A stretch of 64,000 bases of DNA from Johnsonella ignava ATCC 51276 (GTDB taxonomy: Bacteria > Bacillota > Clostridia > Lachnospirales > Lachnospiraceae), in the NCBI RefSeq assembly GCF_000235445.1, contig NZ_JH378836.1, positions 1 to 64,000 of the forward strand. The letters are read 5' to 3'. The position numbers and the translations under genes were made by a program. The notes below the pieces were generated by a model. That model did no database searches and had not been told where the DNA came from. It was given only the letters and a program-made list of their open reading frames with translations. Positions 8,728 to 18,174 of the stretch are shown one piece after another; the stretch's first letter is position 1; the number at the start of each line of letters is the position of its first letter.

Positions 8728-10221
8728 TTAATTTTTTGAAACCCCCTGCTGTGTTTTATTAACTGCAGCAGCCGTGTCAGGCTGCATACTGCCTTTTTTA
8801 TTTACACCTGCAAGGTATGCCAGTACTGCATAGATAACTGTTAATACAGCACCTATTAAATATGATACTTTTAATGGCAGATTAAATCCGATTTTTGCCT
8901 GCAGTATATAGGTTGTAATTATAAACGTATAAAATGACCCAGGAATAAGTGCAGATACAAAATTTTTATTATGCATTACAAGATAAACAACTATCATTGC
9001 AAATGCAAATATTGATATTGTCTGATTACTCCATGCAAAATACTGCCACAATATCTGGAATCCCTTTGCATTTGTTTTAGCAAACCATAGTATAGCACCT
9101 GCAGCAACAAATATAATTGATGATATTATAATTCTGTTTTTAGAGCTTTTCTGTTCAATATTAAAATACTCGGCAACCATAAGCCTAAGAGATCTGAGTG
9201 CAGTATCTCCTGAAGTGATTGGCAGCACTATTACACCTATAATAGCTATAAGTCCTCCTACAGTACCTAAAAGGTCATTAGCTACAAGACTTATTACAAC
9301 AGGTTTTCCTACAGCATCCGGAGATATACCCTTATTATATATTCCCATAGCTGCAGCTGCCCATGTCATAGCTATAAAGCCTTCAACAAGCATCATATTG
9401 AAGAATATAAGTTTTCCTTCTTTTTCACTTTTTACAGAACGCCCTATAAGGGTAGCCTGAGTTGAGTGGAAGCCTGATACTATACCGCATGCTACTGTTA
9501 CAAAAAATATAGGAATGAAAGGAAGCCCGTCAGGATGTATTCCACGCCAGTTATCTGCAGTAAGATTATCAAGCTGATAGCCTTTTAAAAATATACCTGC
9601 AAATATACCTACCGCAGAAAGCACCAAAACTGCACCAAATATAGGGTAAACCTTTCCTATAATTTTATCAATTGGAAACAGTGTAGCTACAAGATAATAT
9701 ATAAATATAGCTATATATACTACAAGTACAAGCGGATTGCTTACATCCGCTTTTTGCTTAAATATACTTGTAACTATAAGATCGCCTGGCGTGTACACAA
9801 ATACTGCACCAACAAGAAGCATTAAAAGACATACAAATATATTATAAACCTGAAATGTAGTATTTCCTAAATACTTTTTTACAAGTGCGGGCATCTGTGC
9901 CCCTTTTTCCCTTATCGAAATCATTCCTGAAAGGTAGTCATGAAGTGCACCGCCGAGAACGCAGCCCACAGGTATAGCTATAAAAGCTATAGGACCAAAT
10001 AAAATTCCAAGTATAGGTCCAAGTATAGGTCCAGTCCCCGCAATGTTCAATAACTCTATAAGGCTGTTTTTCCACTTGCCCATAGGCACATAGTCAACGC
10101 CGTCATTCATTGATACTGCCGGGGTAACCCTGTCATCAGGCCCAAACATATTTTCAACGTAAATGCCATAAAAAAATCCTCCGATTATAAGTATGGCAAG
10201 GCCAATTAAAAATGTAAGCAT
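8728..10221 (-). CDS. cstA: CstA-family membrane transporter (carbon starvation protein A)
   Basis: Large multi-pass membrane protein of the CstA/BtsT family, whose studied members import pyruvate or peptides. Recognisable blocks are DGVDYVPMGKW, GTGPILGPILG, VGCVLGGALHDY and GFHSTQATLIGRSVKSEKEG. About fourteen hydrophobic segments cover 497 residues; this is a shorter form than the roughly 700-residue E. coli CstA. A GAGGGGGA site lies about 8 bases before the ATG. It sits between ilvE and brnQ in the same direction, so uptake of pyruvate or peptides for fermentation is a reasonable role. The substrate is not shown by sequence. Confidence 0.9.
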   Translation of the reverse strand: MLTFLIGLAILIIGGFFYGIYVENMFGPDDRVTPAVSMNDGVDYVPMGKWKNSLIELLNIAGTGPILGPILGILFGPIAFIAIPVGCVLGGALHDYLSGMISIREKGAQMPALVKKYLGNTTFQVYNIFVCLLMLLVGAVFVYTPGDLIVTSIFKQKADVSNPLVLVVYIAIFIYYLVATLFPIDKIIGKVYPIFGAVLVLSAVGIFAGIFLKGYQLDNLTADNWRGIHPDGLPFIPIFFVTVACGIVSGFHSTQATLIGRSVKSEKEGKLIFFNMMLVEGFIAMTWAAAAMGIYNKGISPDAVGKPVVISLVANDLLGTVGGLIAIIGVIVLPITSGDTALRSLRLMVAEYFNIEQKSSKNRIIISSIIFVAAGAILWFAKTNAKGFQILWQYFAWSNQTISIFAFAMIVVYLVMHNKNFVSALIPGSFYTFIITTYILQAKIGFNLPLKVSYLIGAVLTVIYAVLAYLAGVNKKGSMQPDTAAAVNKTQQGVSKN

Positions 10222-10533
10222 ATTGAGTTTTCCCCCTCTATTAAATTTTTCTGGATTATATCACAGCTTATTTATGCAGTCTATATAAATTTAAAAAAAA
10301 ATTCATATTTTTTAAAAATTTAGCCACATACTGTTCACAGTTAGTGCTTCCATATTCAGATCTACCTCTAAACGCAGAGTAATTAAATTGTCGTTTTGGT
10401 TAGATTGCTGAGTATATACAGAAAAATTGCATAGAAATAGCATAAGGCATCCGTGATTTTCATAAGGGGAACACTTAAGCAGTGTTTCTCTAAATATGCG
10501 GCTAAACTACTGTTTGCTTAAAACATATTATTT
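10222..10533. other. gap between ilvE and cstA; contains a copy of a dispersed repeat
   Basis: No gene is visible in these 312 bases. Positions 10441-10500 resemble 22031-22090 without gaps (about 42 of 60 bases counted by eye), and the core also resembles 43565-43600. The core AACACTTAAGCAGTGTT can fold into a 6 bp hairpin. The rest is AT-rich leader for cstA. Confidence 0.5.
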
Positions 10534-11559
10534 TTACATTACTTTTACAATCCAGCCTTCAGGAGCCTCTATATCGCCCATCTGTATTCCAAAAAGTGTA
10601 TCATAAAGTTTTCTTGTAACAGGTCCGACTTCCTTCTCACTATAGAATACATGAAGCTTTCCTTTATGTGAGATTCCGCCTATCGGGGTTATAACAGCAG
10701 CTGTTCCGCATGCACCCGCTTCTTTAAACTCATCAATCTTATCAATATAGCAGTCTCTCTCTTCAGTAGGCATCTTAAGGTATTCTTTTGCTACATGAAG
10801 CAATGAATACTTTGTAATACTAGGAAGTATTGACGGCGAAAGCGGGGTTACAAACTTATCATCCTTTGTAATTCCAAAGAAGTTTGCAGCTCCTACTTCC
10901 TCTATCTTTGTATGTGTTGCAGGATCAAGGTAAATACAGTCAGCATATCCCTGCTTTGCAGCAAGTAAATGAGATTCAAGGCTTGCTGCATAGTTTCCTC
11001 CTACTTTTACCGCTCCGGTACCTGCAGGTGCAGCACGGTCATAGTCCGAAGTTATAAAGTTTACAGGCGACAGACCTGCTTTAAAATAAGGACCTACAGG
11101 AGTTACAAATATTGAGAATATGTACTCTTCCGCCGGACGTACTCCTACATTATCGCCTACACCTATCATAAACGGTCTCAGATATAATGTTGCACCGCTT
11201 CCATAAGGCGGGATAAATCTTTCATTAGCCTTTACAGTCTGTATACATGCATCAATAAATCTTTCTACCGGAAATTCTGGCATAAGAAGTTTCTGACAGC
11301 TTTTTATCATACGCTTCGCATTCTGATCAGGTCTGAAAAGCTGTACGCTGCCGTCTTTTGCCCTGTATGCTTTTAAACCTTCAAAACACTGTTGTCCGTA
11401 ATGTAGCGCTGTGGAGCCATTGCTTATAGTAAGTGTATTTTCCTTTACAAGCTTACCGTCATCCCACTTTCCGTCTTTGTAGCAGGATACATAGTTATAA
11501 TCCGCCTTAACATAGGCAAATCCCAACTTTCCCCACTCAACCTCTTTTTCATTAAACAT
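10534..11559 (-). CDS. ilvE: IlvE, branched-chain amino acid aminotransferase
   Basis: PLP-dependent enzyme exchanging the amino group between branched-chain amino acids and 2-oxoglutarate. It belongs to fold type IV, subgroup with GQQCFEGLKAYR near residue 55; the catalytic lysine should be in GAVKVGGNYAASL (near residue 190). The cofactor phosphate region EEVGAANFFG and the ACGTAAVITPIG block follow. ATG 11559 is preferred: GAGGAGGT lies 8 bases upstream, while the ATG at 11577 overlaps that site. The 341-residue length is normal. Its neighbours brnQ, vor, ptb, buk and gdhA suggest catabolic use, giving 2-oxoacids to Vor, although the enzyme itself is reversible. Confidence 0.94.
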   Translation of the reverse strand: MFNEKEVEWGKLGFAYVKADYNYVSCYKDGKWDDGKLVKENTLTISNGSTALHYGQQCFEGLKAYRAKDGSVQLFRPDQNAKRMIKSCQKLLMPEFPVERFIDACIQTVKANERFIPPYGSGATLYLRPFMIGVGDNVGVRPAEEYIFSIFVTPVGPYFKAGLSPVNFITSDYDRAAPAGTGAVKVGGNYAASLESHLLAAKQGYADCIYLDPATHTKIEEVGAANFFGITKDDKFVTPLSPSILPSITKYSLLHVAKEYLKMPTEERDCYIDKIDEFKEAGACGTAAVITPIGGISHKGKLHVFYSEKEVGPVTRKLYDTLFGIQMGDIEAPEGWIVKVM

Positions 11560-11772
11560 TTTCGAGTACCTCCTCATTTAATTAAAGTAAATATATGGTA
11601 TCAGCCAGAGTATCACCAGCCTGTAAATACAATAATTTTTATTACATTTTACTGTGATATCAATATATAAAGATATCATATGACAAAAATTATAAACGGC
11701 AATCTCCGGCTGTTACATACTAAAAATATATGCCCCGGGCTAAACACCACAGGAAAATTTTTATTTTATAAA

Positions 11773-12327
11773 TTATGCATTTACTCTTTGTTTTTTCGCA
11801 TACTTAGAACCTTCTTCCATTGCTTTCTGGTTCATAGGTATGAATTTAGCCTTATTTTCACCAAATACTTTTGTAAATACCTTTAATACCGTTTCCGGAG
11901 AAACGACCTTTGTTATTTCAAGAAATGCACCAAGCATAACTATATTGGCAACCTTCGGGTTTCCTATTTCTGCTGCGATATCATTTACCGGAATATAAAA
12001 TCCCTCAATATCATCTCTTTGTATCTTTCTATCTATAAGTGAAGAATTTATAAAGAACTTTGCACCCGGAAGAGCTTCCGGCTCAAACTTGTCAAGCGAA
12101 GGTGCATTCATTATAATTCCCGCTGTTGAAGCGGTAACCGTAGGTGCACTTACAGGGGTATCTGATATTATTACTGCACAGTTTGCAGTACCTCCACGCA
12201 TCTCGGGACCATATGAAGGAAGCCATGAAACATGTTTTCCTTCTACCATACCTGCATATGTAGTAAGCTGACCTATTGCCATAATTCCCTGTCCGCCAAA
12301 ACCTGCCATTACTATTTTATGTTCCAT
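11773..12327 (-). CDS. 2-oxoacid:ferredoxin oxidoreductase, gamma subunit (Vor/Kor type)
   Basis: Small subunit of a four-subunit CoA-acylating 2-oxoacid oxidoreductase that passes electrons to ferredoxin. It starts with IVMAGFGGQGIMAIGQLTTY, the nucleotide-like loop typical of the gamma domain, and has SWLPSYGPEMRGGTANC near residue 40. The 184-residue length fits the family. Its ATG shares one base with the beta-subunit stop (TAATG), and GGAGGCGGAG lies just upstream, so it is the last gene of a tight D-A-B-C set. Substrate is inferred from context as branched-chain 2-oxoacids; 2-oxoglutarate cannot be excluded. Confidence 0.92.
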   Translation of the reverse strand: MEHKIVMAGFGGQGIMAIGQLTTYAGMVEGKHVSWLPSYGPEMRGGTANCAVIISDTPVSAPTVTASTAGIIMNAPSLDKFEPEALPGAKFFINSSLIDRKIQRDDIEGFYIPVNDIAAEIGNPKVANIVMLGAFLEITKVVSPETVLKVFTKVFGENKAKFIPMNQKAMEEGSKYAKKQRVNA

Positions 12328-13076
12328 TACTCCGCCTCCTTTGGATTTCTAAAGCTGCCCAACGGATACACCGGCATCATATTATCTCTAAGCCACTGAA
12401 GCGCATCATTGGGTGCAAGTCCCCAGTTTGTAGGACATGTTGAAAGGACTTCAACTATACCGAAACCAAGTCCTTTTTCCTGTACTTCAAAACAATCCCT
12501 TATAGCTTTTTTAGCCTTTCTTATATTTGCAGGGGTATCTACCGATACACGCTCAACAAACTTGGCACCGTCAATTGTTGAAAGAAGCTCACATACATGA
12601 AGCGGTCTTCCGCTATGCTCCACGGTTCTTCCAAGCGGAGAAGTGGATGTTTTCTGCCCTATCAGCGTAGTAGGTGCCATCTGTCCGCCTGTCATGCCGT
12701 AGATTGCATTGTTTACAAATACAGTTGAAATTTTTTCTCCCCTATGTGCCGCATGAACTATCTCCGCAGCTCCTATTGAAGCAAGATCTCCATCACCCTG
12801 ATAAGTAAATACGAAATTCTCAGGGAGCACACGCTTTATACCGGTAGCAACCGCAGGTGCTCTTCCATGTGCCGCCTCATGCATATCGCAGTTAAAATAA
12901 TTATATGCCAGGACCGAACATCCTACAGGTGCTATACCTATGGCTTTTCCAAGAAGATCCATCTCTTCAAGTACCTGACCGACTAGCTTATGTATTATTC
13001 CATGTGTACATCCCGGACAATAATGAGTCGGAACGTCAACTAAACCTTCCGTTCTTTTATATATAACAGCAGCCAT
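12327..13076 (-). CDS. 2-oxoacid:ferredoxin oxidoreductase, beta (thiamine-diphosphate) subunit
   Basis: Carries the thiamine diphosphate that attacks the 2-oxoacid. Features are HYCPGCTHGIIHKL near residue 17, a GDGDLASIGAAE motif near residue 95 for the Mg-diphosphate, and FVNNAIYGMTGGQMAPTT near residue 120. The 249-residue length is typical of the separate beta subunit. AAGGAGGT precedes the ATG, which lies one base after the alpha-subunit stop. No iron-sulfur cluster beyond the N-terminal CxxC is seen; electron exit must go through the delta ferredoxin subunit. Confidence 0.93.
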   Translation of the reverse strand: MAAVIYKRTEGLVDVPTHYCPGCTHGIIHKLVGQVLEEMDLLGKAIGIAPVGCSVLAYNYFNCDMHEAAHGRAPAVATGIKRVLPENFVFTYQGDGDLASIGAAEIVHAAHRGEKISTVFVNNAIYGMTGGQMAPTTLIGQKTSTSPLGRTVEHSGRPLHVCELLSTIDGAKFVERVSVDTPANIRKAKKAIRDCFEVQEKGLGFGIVEVLSTCPTNWGLAPNDALQWLRDNMMPVYPLGSFRNPKEAE

Positions 13077-13077
13077 C

Positions 13078-14136
13078 TTATTTACCTCCTAACAGCTCTC
13101 TTGCTACCTGTGCTATCTCCTCAGGACTTGGTATCATACCTCCCTGACGACCGTGAAAATGTACTTTTTGTCTGCCTTCAACGGCAATCTTTACATCATC
13201 GGTCATCTGACCGGTGTTCATCTCAACTACAAGAATATCCTTGCACTTTTCATTTATCTTCTTAAACGCATCATAAGGATACGGCCAGATAGTAATAGGG
13301 CGTATAAGTCCAACTTTATACCCCTCCTCCTGAAGCATTGTCATAGCACTTTTGACTATTCTTGAAGTTGTTCCATAGGCACTGAATACAAGCTGTGCAT
13401 CCTCAAGTCCTACTGTTTCCACACGCACTTCATTTTCTTTTATTTTATTATATTTTTCTATAAGATGCTTATTGTGATCTTCAAGTATTGAAGCTTCAAG
13501 ATATAATGAGTTTATTATATTCGGCTTTCTCTTACCCTGAGTACCTGTAGTAGCCCAGGTTTTTTCAGGAAGTTCACGTTTTGTATGATTTGTAAATTCA
13601 ACAGGTTCCATCATCTGTCCGAGCATTCCGTCTCCGCAGATCATTACAGGATTTCTGTAAATATCTGCAAGATCAAAACCTTCAATTATAAGATCAACCA
13701 TTTCCTGTATATTTGCCGGTGCAAATGCAAGCAGACGATAATCTCCGTTGCCGCCGCCCCTTGTCGCCTGGAAATAGTCTGTTTGTGAAGGCTGTATACC
13801 TCCAAGTCCCGGACCGCCACGCATTATATTACATATAAGACATGGAAGTTCGGCAGCGGCTATATATGAAATGCCCTCCTGCTTAAGTGAAATTCCCGGG
13901 CTTGATGAACTTGTCATAACCCTTGCACCGGCTCCTGAAGCTCCATAAACCATATTGATCGCCGCTACTTCAGATTCGGACTGAAGAAATACTCCTCCTA
14001 TCTTAGGAAGCTCTCTTGACATATATTCAGGCAGTTCGCTCTGAGGTGTTATAGGATAACCGAAAAAATATTTGCATCCTGCTGCTATCGCAGCTGCTCC
14101 TATAGCTTCATTTCCCTTCATTAAAACCTTTGTCAT
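13078..14136 (-). CDS. vorB: 3-methyl-2-oxobutanoate:ferredoxin oxidoreductase alpha subunit (VorB-like)
   Basis: Large subunit of the 2-oxoacid:ferredoxin oxidoreductase. It opens MTKVLMKGNEAIGAAAIAAG and has the conserved YPITPQSELPEYM near residue 28, then SESEVAAINMVYGASGAGAR and TSSSSPGISLKQEGISY, the pattern I associate with VorB-type proteins of Clostridia. At 352 residues it is full length. Its ATG overlaps the delta stop by four bases (ATGA). Placement among brnQ, ilvE, ptb and buk supports branched-chain 2-oxoacids as substrate, giving isobutyryl-, isovaleryl- or 2-methylbutyryl-CoA. The specificity is inferred, not read from the active site. Confidence 0.9.
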   Translation of the reverse strand: MTKVLMKGNEAIGAAAIAAGCKYFFGYPITPQSELPEYMSRELPKIGGVFLQSESEVAAINMVYGASGAGARVMTSSSSPGISLKQEGISYIAAAELPCLICNIMRGGPGLGGIQPSQTDYFQATRGGGNGDYRLLAFAPANIQEMVDLIIEGFDLADIYRNPVMICGDGMLGQMMEPVEFTNHTKRELPEKTWATTGTQGKRKPNIINSLYLEASILEDHNKHLIEKYNKIKENEVRVETVGLEDAQLVFSAYGTTSRIVKSAMTMLQEEGYKVGLIRPITIWPYPYDAFKKINEKCKDILVVEMNTGQMTDDVKIAVEGRQKVHFHGRQGGMIPSPEEIAQVARELLGGK

Positions 14137-14369
14137 CTTACTTCCTCCAATTCCACAGTTTCCACTGTAATTACACTGTCAGGACATATAGTGGCACAGT
14201 TGGTGCATGCTATGCACTTTTCCATCTCCTCTATCTCAGCCGGATGGTATCCTTTACTATTAATCCTGGTTTTGCTTAATGAAATAATCTTTACCGGACA
14301 TACTGCTATGCATAACTCACAGCCCTTGCAAAGATAATCATTGAATGTAACCTTTCCTCTTCTTGCCAT
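14133..14369 (-). CDS. 2-oxoacid:ferredoxin oxidoreductase, delta (2x[4Fe-4S] ferredoxin) subunit
   Basis: A 78-residue ferredoxin-like electron-transfer subunit with two CxxCxxCxxxCP motifs (CKGCELCIAVCP near residue 14 and CIACTNCATICP near 47), enough for two [4Fe-4S] clusters. ATG 14369 is chosen because a GAGGGGG site lies about 8 bases upstream; a longer frame to 14387 would begin at TTG without a site. It is the first gene of the vor set and is preceded by a pair of inverted GTCCGGAC palindromes that may control it. Confidence 0.92.
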   Translation of the reverse strand: MARRGKVTFNDYLCKGCELCIAVCPVKIISLSKTRINSKGYHPAEIEEMEKCIACTNCATICPDSVITVETVELEEVR

Positions 14370-14401
14370 GGTATTACCCCCTCGCAAATTACTTTTATTT
14401 T

Positions 14402-14468
14402 ATACTGTCCGGACTTATATAAAAACTTCAGTATTTGAACTATACTTTTTATACAGTCCGGACAGTAT
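14402..14468. promoter_or_regulatory. paired palindromic operator upstream of the vor genes
   Basis: ATACTGTCCGGACT at 14402-14415 and its exact reverse complement at 14455-14468 are 39 bases apart. Each half contains the 8 bp palindrome GTCCGGAC. They lie 33-99 bases upstream of the delta-subunit start, between nifJ and vor. GC-rich palindromes stand out in this AT-rich gap and fit a dimeric repressor with looping. Which regulator binds is unknown. Confidence 0.65.
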
Positions 14469-14578
14469 TTGATTTTTATTTATTAATTATTGCTGCAGCT
14501 TTAATATGTTTTTATACACTATTTTTATATATTTTTAAAATTTTTGAGCATTTTAGTACACTAAACATCTCCTAGATC

Positions 14579-17500
14579 TTAAGCACCTAATTTAAGGTCT
14601 TCCTTTCCTCCTGACGGCTGTGCAAGTGCGAGTCTCTCATACTCCTCATATTTTTCCTTTGCACCCTGTTCCGCTTCCGCAAGAAGCTTCTGTGCTTCAT
14701 CAGGGAAGGTTCTGTAAAGAGATGCGAACCTGACCTCACCCATAAGGAATTCCTTCAAATCAAGTGTTGGTTTCTTTGAATCAAGTATAAAGGGATTTTT
14801 TCCTTCCTTCTTAAGCAGCGGATTATAACGATACAGATTCCAGTAACCTGATTTTACTGCAAGGTTCATCTCCTCCTGTACATTTGCCATACCTTTTACA
14901 AGACCATGTGCAACACATGGTGCATATGCAATTACAAGTGAAGGACCGTCATAATCCTCAGCCTCCTGAATTGCCTTTATAAGCTGGTTCTGGTTGGCTC
15001 CCATCGCCACTTGTGCAACATATACGTAGCCGTATGACATTGCAAGAAGACCTAAATCCTTCTTCTTCGTCTTTTTACCTGAAGCGGCAAATTTTGCAAC
15101 TGCTCCTACAGGTGATGCCTTTGACGACTGTCCTCCTGTATTTGAATATACCTCAGTATCAACAAGCAGTATATTTAAATTTCTTCCACTTGCAAGAACA
15201 TGATCAAGTCCGCCATAGCCGATATCATATGCCCATCCGTCTCCGCCATACATCCAGATTGATTTTTTGCTTAAATGTTCTTTATTATGTTTTATAGTTT
15301 CATAAAGTTCTTTTGAAGCACCTGTAAGATTCTGTTTGTTCAAAACATCCAAAAGACCATTGCTTGCTGTCTTTGACATATCCCCGTCATTATATGCATC
15401 AAACCATGTCTTAACCGCTGTCTGTATATCGGTATTTTCTTTTTCCATCTCGGCAAGATCATTTATCTTATTTACAAGGTTTTCTCTCTGCTGAGTTTCG
15501 GCAAGACACATACCAAGTGCAAACTCAGCATTATTTTCAAAAAGTGAGTTTGACCATGCCGGACCGCAACCATTATGGTTTGTAGTATATGGGAAACAGG
15601 GCATAGCAGCACCCCATGCCTGTGTACAGCCTGTCGCATTTGCAACTATAAGCCTTTCGCCAAACATCTGTGTAAGAAGTTTCATATATGGTGTTTCTCC
15701 GCAACCTGCACATGCACCTGAAAATTCAAGCAGAGGCTTTTCAAACTGGCTTCCTTTAACCGTCTTTTTGTCAAGAGGATTTTCTTTATAAGAAAGTGTC
15801 TGAGCATATTCCCAGTTTTCAGCTTCAAATTTCTGTGAATCCAATGATTCCATAAAAAGTGCCTTGCCTTTTGCCGGGCACACAGCAACACAGCTTCCGC
15901 AGCTTATACAGTCAAGCACTGATACCTGCATTCTATATTTGTAAGGCTCAAGACCTTTGCCCTTTGCCTGTACTGTATCAAACTTTTCAGGAGCATTTGC
16001 AGTTTCAGACTCATTAAGCAAATAAGGTCTTATACATGCATGCGGACATACATATGAACACTGATTGCATTGTATGCACTTTTCTTTATCCCATCTGGGA
16101 ACATCTATTGCAACACCTCTTTTGTCATACATTGAAGTACCAAGAGGTACTGTGCCGTCCTCTCTGCCTACAAATGCACTTACAGGAAGAAGATCACCCT
16201 TAAGATCATTAATCGGTTTTGCTATCCTTGCCACAAAATCAGACAGCTTTTCATCTGCCTTCTGAACTTCAGGTACAAGTCCTCCCCAGCTTTCAGGCAC
16301 ATCAATCTTTACAAATTTTTTAGCACCAAGCTCAACCGCCTCATTGTTCATAGCTATGACCTTATCGCCTTTTTTGCCATAAGTCTTTACTATAGCCTGC
16401 TTCATATAATCAATAGCATCATCCATAGGAATGATATTTGACAGTGCAAAGAAAGCAGCCTGTAAAACACCATTTGTACGGTTTCCAAGACCTATCTCCT
16501 TGCATATATCAATAGCATTGATTGTGTAAAATTTAATCTTATTGTCGTATATATACTTTTTAACTTTATCGCTAAGCCTATCCTCAAGCTGCTGTCTGTC
16601 CCATGTACAGTTAAGCAGGAAAGTGCCTTCAGGCTTTAATTCCTCAACTATATCATACCTGTTTATATAGGACTGGTTATGACAGGCTACAAAATCAGCC
16701 TTTGTTATTAAATAGCTTCCTATTATCGGCTTTTTACCGAATCTTAAATGTGAACGTGTAAGACCACCTGATTTTTTTGTGTCATATTCAAAATACGCCT
16801 GTGCATATAAGTCAGTATGATCACCAATTATCTTAATTGAATTTTTATTGGCACCTACTGTTCCATCTGAGCCAAGACCCCAGAATTTACAGTTCACTAT
16901 ACTTTCATCAGCAACATTTACCATCTCTCCAAGAGGAAGTGATGTGAATGTAACATCATCATTGATACCGACAGTAAAATGGTTTTTAGATTCTTCCTTA
17001 AGCATATTGTCAAACACAGCTATAATCTGGTCAGGAGTTACATCCTTTATTGAAAGACCATAGCGTCCTGCATATACTTCAGGTCTTTTTTTAAGTTCAT
17101 TAAATGCAGCACATATGTCAAGATAAAGTGGCTCTCCAAGTGAACCCGGCTCTTTAGTCCTGTCAAGTACAGTTATTTTTTTCACTGTTTCAGGCACTTC
17201 CTTAAGGAAATGCTTAATAGAAAATGGACGATAGAGATACACTTGTATATATCCGGTCTTTCTACCCTGCTTATTCAGATAATCAACAGTCTCCTTTATA
17301 ACGCCGGCACTTGAACCCATTGAAATTATTACATGTTCAGCATCCTCAGGTCCGTAATAAGAAAATAATTTATACTCCCTGCCAGTAATCTTTTTAATGT
17401 CATTCATGTAACCTTCTACGATACCTGGTATTGCATCATAAAAGCTGTTTGCAGATTCTCTTGCCTGGAAATAAACATCCGGATTCTGCACACTACTTCT

Positions 17501-18139
17501 CATAACAGGTCTTTCAGGGTTAAGAGAACGCTTTCTGAAAGCATCAAGTGCACCATAATCCAAAAGCTTTTCAAGCTCATCATATTCAAGCGCTTCTATT
17601 TTCTGTATCTCATGTGATGTACGGAAACCATCAAAGAAATGTATAAAAGGAACTCTTCCTTTTATTGCTGAAAGATGTGCAACACCTGCAAGATCCATAA
17701 CCTCCTGAACACTGCCTGAGCAAAGCATTGCCAGACCGGTCTGTCTGCATGCCATCACATCTGAATGTTCACCGAATATTGAAAATGCATGCGTTCCGAC
17801 AACTCTCGCACTAACATGTAAAACTCCAGGCAAAAGCTGTCCGGAAAGCCTGTAAAGCGGCGGAATCATAAGAAGAAGCCCCTGTGAAGCCGTATATGTA
17901 GTGGCAAGAGCACCCGTTTCAAGAGCACCATGCATTGCACCGGCTGCACCTGCTTCAGACTGCATTTCTTCAAGTCTTACACGCTGACCAAAAATATTTT
18001 TTTTACCTTGTGCGGACCATAAGTCAACGGCCTCCGCCATAGGCGAAGACGGGGTAATCGGATAAATTGTAGCAACTTCCGTAAAGGCATAAGATATATA
18101 TGCAGCAGCCTCATTTCCGTCCATAGTCTTTACAACCAT
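14579..18139 (-). CDS. nifJ: pyruvate:ferredoxin (flavodoxin) oxidoreductase
   Basis: Single-chain enzyme making acetyl-CoA, CO2 and reduced ferredoxin from pyruvate. All fused domains are present in 1186 residues: the N-terminal domain with VATIYPITPSSPMAE, the gamma-like domain near residue 420 (FWGLGSDGTVGANKNS), a ferredoxin insert with CIQCNQCSYVCP and CISCGSCVAVCP near 690-750, a further cluster cysteine pair in CAGCGETPY, and the thiamine-diphosphate region GGDGWAYDIG with SNTGGQSSKASPVG near 965-1010. GAGGAGG precedes the ATG. It follows buk after 35 bases on the same strand, so ptb-buk-nifJ may be cotranscribed. Motifs and length are complete. Confidence 0.97.
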   Translation of the reverse strand: MVVKTMDGNEAAAYISYAFTEVATIYPITPSSPMAEAVDLWSAQGKKNIFGQRVRLEEMQSEAGAAGAMHGALETGALATTYTASQGLLLMIPPLYRLSGQLLPGVLHVSARVVGTHAFSIFGEHSDVMACRQTGLAMLCSGSVQEVMDLAGVAHLSAIKGRVPFIHFFDGFRTSHEIQKIEALEYDELEKLLDYGALDAFRKRSLNPERPVMRSSVQNPDVYFQARESANSFYDAIPGIVEGYMNDIKKITGREYKLFSYYGPEDAEHVIISMGSSAGVIKETVDYLNKQGRKTGYIQVYLYRPFSIKHFLKEVPETVKKITVLDRTKEPGSLGEPLYLDICAAFNELKKRPEVYAGRYGLSIKDVTPDQIIAVFDNMLKEESKNHFTVGINDDVTFTSLPLGEMVNVADESIVNCKFWGLGSDGTVGANKNSIKIIGDHTDLYAQAYFEYDTKKSGGLTRSHLRFGKKPIIGSYLITKADFVACHNQSYINRYDIVEELKPEGTFLLNCTWDRQQLEDRLSDKVKKYIYDNKIKFYTINAIDICKEIGLGNRTNGVLQAAFFALSNIIPMDDAIDYMKQAIVKTYGKKGDKVIAMNNEAVELGAKKFVKIDVPESWGGLVPEVQKADEKLSDFVARIAKPINDLKGDLLPVSAFVGREDGTVPLGTSMYDKRGVAIDVPRWDKEKCIQCNQCSYVCPHACIRPYLLNESETANAPEKFDTVQAKGKGLEPYKYRMQVSVLDCISCGSCVAVCPAKGKALFMESLDSQKFEAENWEYAQTLSYKENPLDKKTVKGSQFEKPLLEFSGACAGCGETPYMKLLTQMFGERLIVANATGCTQAWGAAMPCFPYTTNHNGCGPAWSNSLFENNAEFALGMCLAETQQRENLVNKINDLAEMEKENTDIQTAVKTWFDAYNDGDMSKTASNGLLDVLNKQNLTGASKELYETIKHNKEHLSKKSIWMYGGDGWAYDIGYGGLDHVLASGRNLNILLVDTEVYSNTGGQSSKASPVGAVAKFAASGKKTKKKDLGLLAMSYGYVYVAQVAMGANQNQLIKAIQEAEDYDGPSLVIAYAPCVAHGLVKGMANVQEEMNLAVKSGYWNLYRYNPLLKKEGKNPFILDSKKPTLDLKEFLMGEVRFASLYRTFPDEAQKLLAEAEQGAKEKYEEYERLALAQPSGGKEDLKLGA

Positions 18140-18174
18140 TATTTAATTTCCTCCTCAATATAAAACAAATCTAT

